Below, piece by piece: positions 62,869-64,000 of a stretch of 64,000 nt of DNA. Both the position numbers and the translations under genes were made by a program. Position 1 is the first letter of the stretch. Each line of letters begins with the position of its first letter. The notes beneath the pieces are model-generated. The model saw only the letters and a list, made by a program, of their open reading frames with translations, was not told the DNA's origin and made no database searches. The stretch comes from Bacteroidia bacterium. GTDB lineage: Bacteria; Bacteroidota; Bacteroidia; B-17B0; Aurantibacillaceae. The stretch covers positions 29,195-93,194 of the forward strand of contig JAOAHO010000002.1 of assembly GCA_026415195.1 (NCBI GenBank), read 5' to 3'.

Positions 62869-64000
62869 ATGGATGATTGGAGTGCACTGAAAAGCGAAGC
62901 TGAAAAATATTCCGATGTTGCCATTGAAGTAAGAAGGCACCTGCACCGCCATCCCGAATTATCATTCCGGGAACACGGCACCACCGCTTACCTGATGCAA
63001 CGCCTGGAATCGCTTGGGTTTTCCGGCTTTCAGAGGATAACCGAAACGGGCTTTTATTTTGACATTGATGGAAAGGAACCCGGAAAAAACATCCTTATTC
63101 GTGCCGATATTGATGCCCTGCCCATTCAGGAAACAGAAGGAAGGCCTTATGGTTCGTGCGTGCCGGGGGTGATGCATGCCTGCGGGCATGATGTTCATAC
63201 GGCCTGCGTTTTTCTTACGGCCATCATATTAAAAAAGTACGCCAAAAATTTTAATGGAAAAGTTCGGGTGGTGTTTCAGCCCGGCGAGGAGAAATCTCCC
63301 GGCGGGGCATCGGTGATGATTGAAAAAGGGTTGCCTCATAACCCCGGCATGGATATGGCGCTGGCCCTGCATGTGCACCCTGATCTTCCTGTGGGTAAAG
63401 CGGGTTTTTGCGCGGGGCCTTTCATGGCTGCTTCCGATGAGATTTTCATTGAAGTTTACGGCAAAGGGGGCCACGCTGCATTAAAAGACAAATATACAAA
63501 CCCCATACCCGCAGCATCACAAATCATTACCGAACTTACCCGTTTTTTTTCGGATAAAGAAGATATCGTTTTTGCCATCGGAAAAGTGCAGGCCAACGGG
63601 GCAACCAATGTTATTCCCGATGCCTGTTTTATGGAGGGCACCCTGCGCTCGTTCGACGATGAAGCCCGCAAGCAGGCAAAAATCCTTATCCGGGAACGCG
63701 TTCAGGAAATTGCAAAGATGTTTGGATGTAAGGCAACATTCAAAACTTCCGACGGCTATCCCGTATTGATTAACCATCCGGAACTGACCCAAAATTGCCT
63801 GAACATTGCCAAAGAAGTTCTTGGTGATGAAAATGTTGTTGTGTTGCCCCGCCGCTACACAGCCGAAGATTTCGCCTTCATTTCACAGCGGGTGCCCTCG
63901 TGTTTTTTCCGACTGGGCGTATCGAATTACGAAAAAGGCATATCGGCGCCCGTTCACACACCGCAGTTTGACGCCGATGAGGCGTGCATCCCCATAGGGG
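62869..64000 (+). CDS. M20 family amidohydrolase (HipO/IAP type), C-terminus cut by window edge
   Basis: 377 codons seen, open to the edge. Metal site motifs RADIDALPIQE (78-88), MHACGHDVH (102-110; C105, H107) and QPGEE (137-141), and the dimerisation-domain segment GKGGHAA, match bacterial N-acyl-amino acid / hippurate-type amidohydrolases of about 390-400 residues, so only a short tail is missing. Third gene of the surface-protein run. Substrate not deducible. Confidence 0.93.
   Translation, partial: MDDWSALKSEAEKYSDVAIEVRRHLHRHPELSFREHGTTAYLMQRLESLGFSGFQRITETGFYFDIDGKEPGKNILIRADIDALPIQETEGRPYGSCVPGVMHACGHDVHTACVFLTAIILKKYAKNFNGKVRVVFQPGEEKSPGGASVMIEKGLPHNPGMDMALALHVHPDLPVGKAGFCAGPFMAASDEIFIEVYGKGGHAALKDKYTNPIPAASQIITELTRFFSDKEDIVFAIGKVQANGATNVIPDACFMEGTLRSFDDEARKQAKILIRERVQEIAKMFGCKATFKTSDGYPVLINHPELTQNCLNIAKEVLGDENVVVLPRRYTAEDFAFISQRVPSCFFRLGVSNYEKGISAPVHTPQFDADEACIPIG

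Overview
The window looks like a chromosomal segment of a member of the Bacteroidota. Pointers are cargo proteins with type IX secretion (T9SS) C-terminal domains of both kinds (CHU_C/type B near 8.9 kb, type A near 34.7 kb), a TonB receptor with a carboxypeptidase-like N-terminal domain, many small 'SCxx/ACGP' lipoproteins, poor Shine-Dalgarno signals, and promoter candidates of the TTG-N17-23-TAnnTTTG type. No rRNA, CRISPR, insertion sequence or prophage is visible; one tRNA (Cys) is present. Gene content is mostly housekeeping and envelope biology. I cannot place it below phylum.

Layout. 0-3.1 kb (minus): truB (cut by the window edge), metF, an Nfu-type Fe-S scaffold, an Mrp/ApbC ATPase and two small related lipoproteins. 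3.1-4.9 kb (plus): a sigma-70-family factor followed by a membrane protein that joins an anti-sigma-like N-terminus to an HtrA/trypsin-like protease; an exact 11-bp inverted motif faces both ways between this pair and the small lipoprotein. 4.9-14.7 kb: comF, a coiled-coil membrane protein, tRNA-Cys, an aminotransferase, an operon of acyl-CoA reductase, T9SS cargo and an orphan ABC ATPase, ferredoxin-UbiA, then kbl-tatC-methyltransferase-like. 14.8-20.7 kb: a YyaL/DUF255 protein, a secreted unknown, a CtpA-type protease and a DUF4143 AAA ATPase preceded by four 23-bp tandem repeats.

20.9-34.6 kb (minus): two operon-like runs. One carries a lipoprotein, two small secreted proteins, a large ABCG-like exporter, a HlyD/MacA adaptor, tsaB, a DUF5686 outer-membrane protein and an EamA permease. 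The other is clpP, an ABC ATPase, an outer-membrane protein and waaA. 34.7-44 kb: a 906-residue T9SS surface protein, a TonB receptor with a cobalamin adenosyltransferase and a hotdog thioesterase, fRMsr, a secreted unknown and a leucyl aminopeptidase. 44-49.8 kb: a TPR-SpoIIE phosphatase, a short probable phosphatase relic, tex, and a second copy of the 30.3-kb lipoprotein family.

49.8-59 kb is one long minus-strand run: ccmB-ccmC-ccmD-like-ccmE-ccmF (cytochrome c maturation, with a CxxxY-type CcmE), a Rossmann/DUF2520 protein, kdsC, lnt, the two subunits of a 3-oxoacid CoA-transferase, and pyrR. 59.1-64 kb (plus) has a large WD40-like surface protein, a half-length TSUP permease and an M20 amidohydrolase cut by the right edge.

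The strongest candidates for something new are (1) the sigma factor / anti-sigma-protease fusion with its mirrored promoter motif and neighbouring lipoproteins, which reads as a compact envelope-stress switch, and (2) the 23-bp repeat array abutting the start of the DUF4143 ATPase, which reads as an autoregulatory operator or a cassette boundary.
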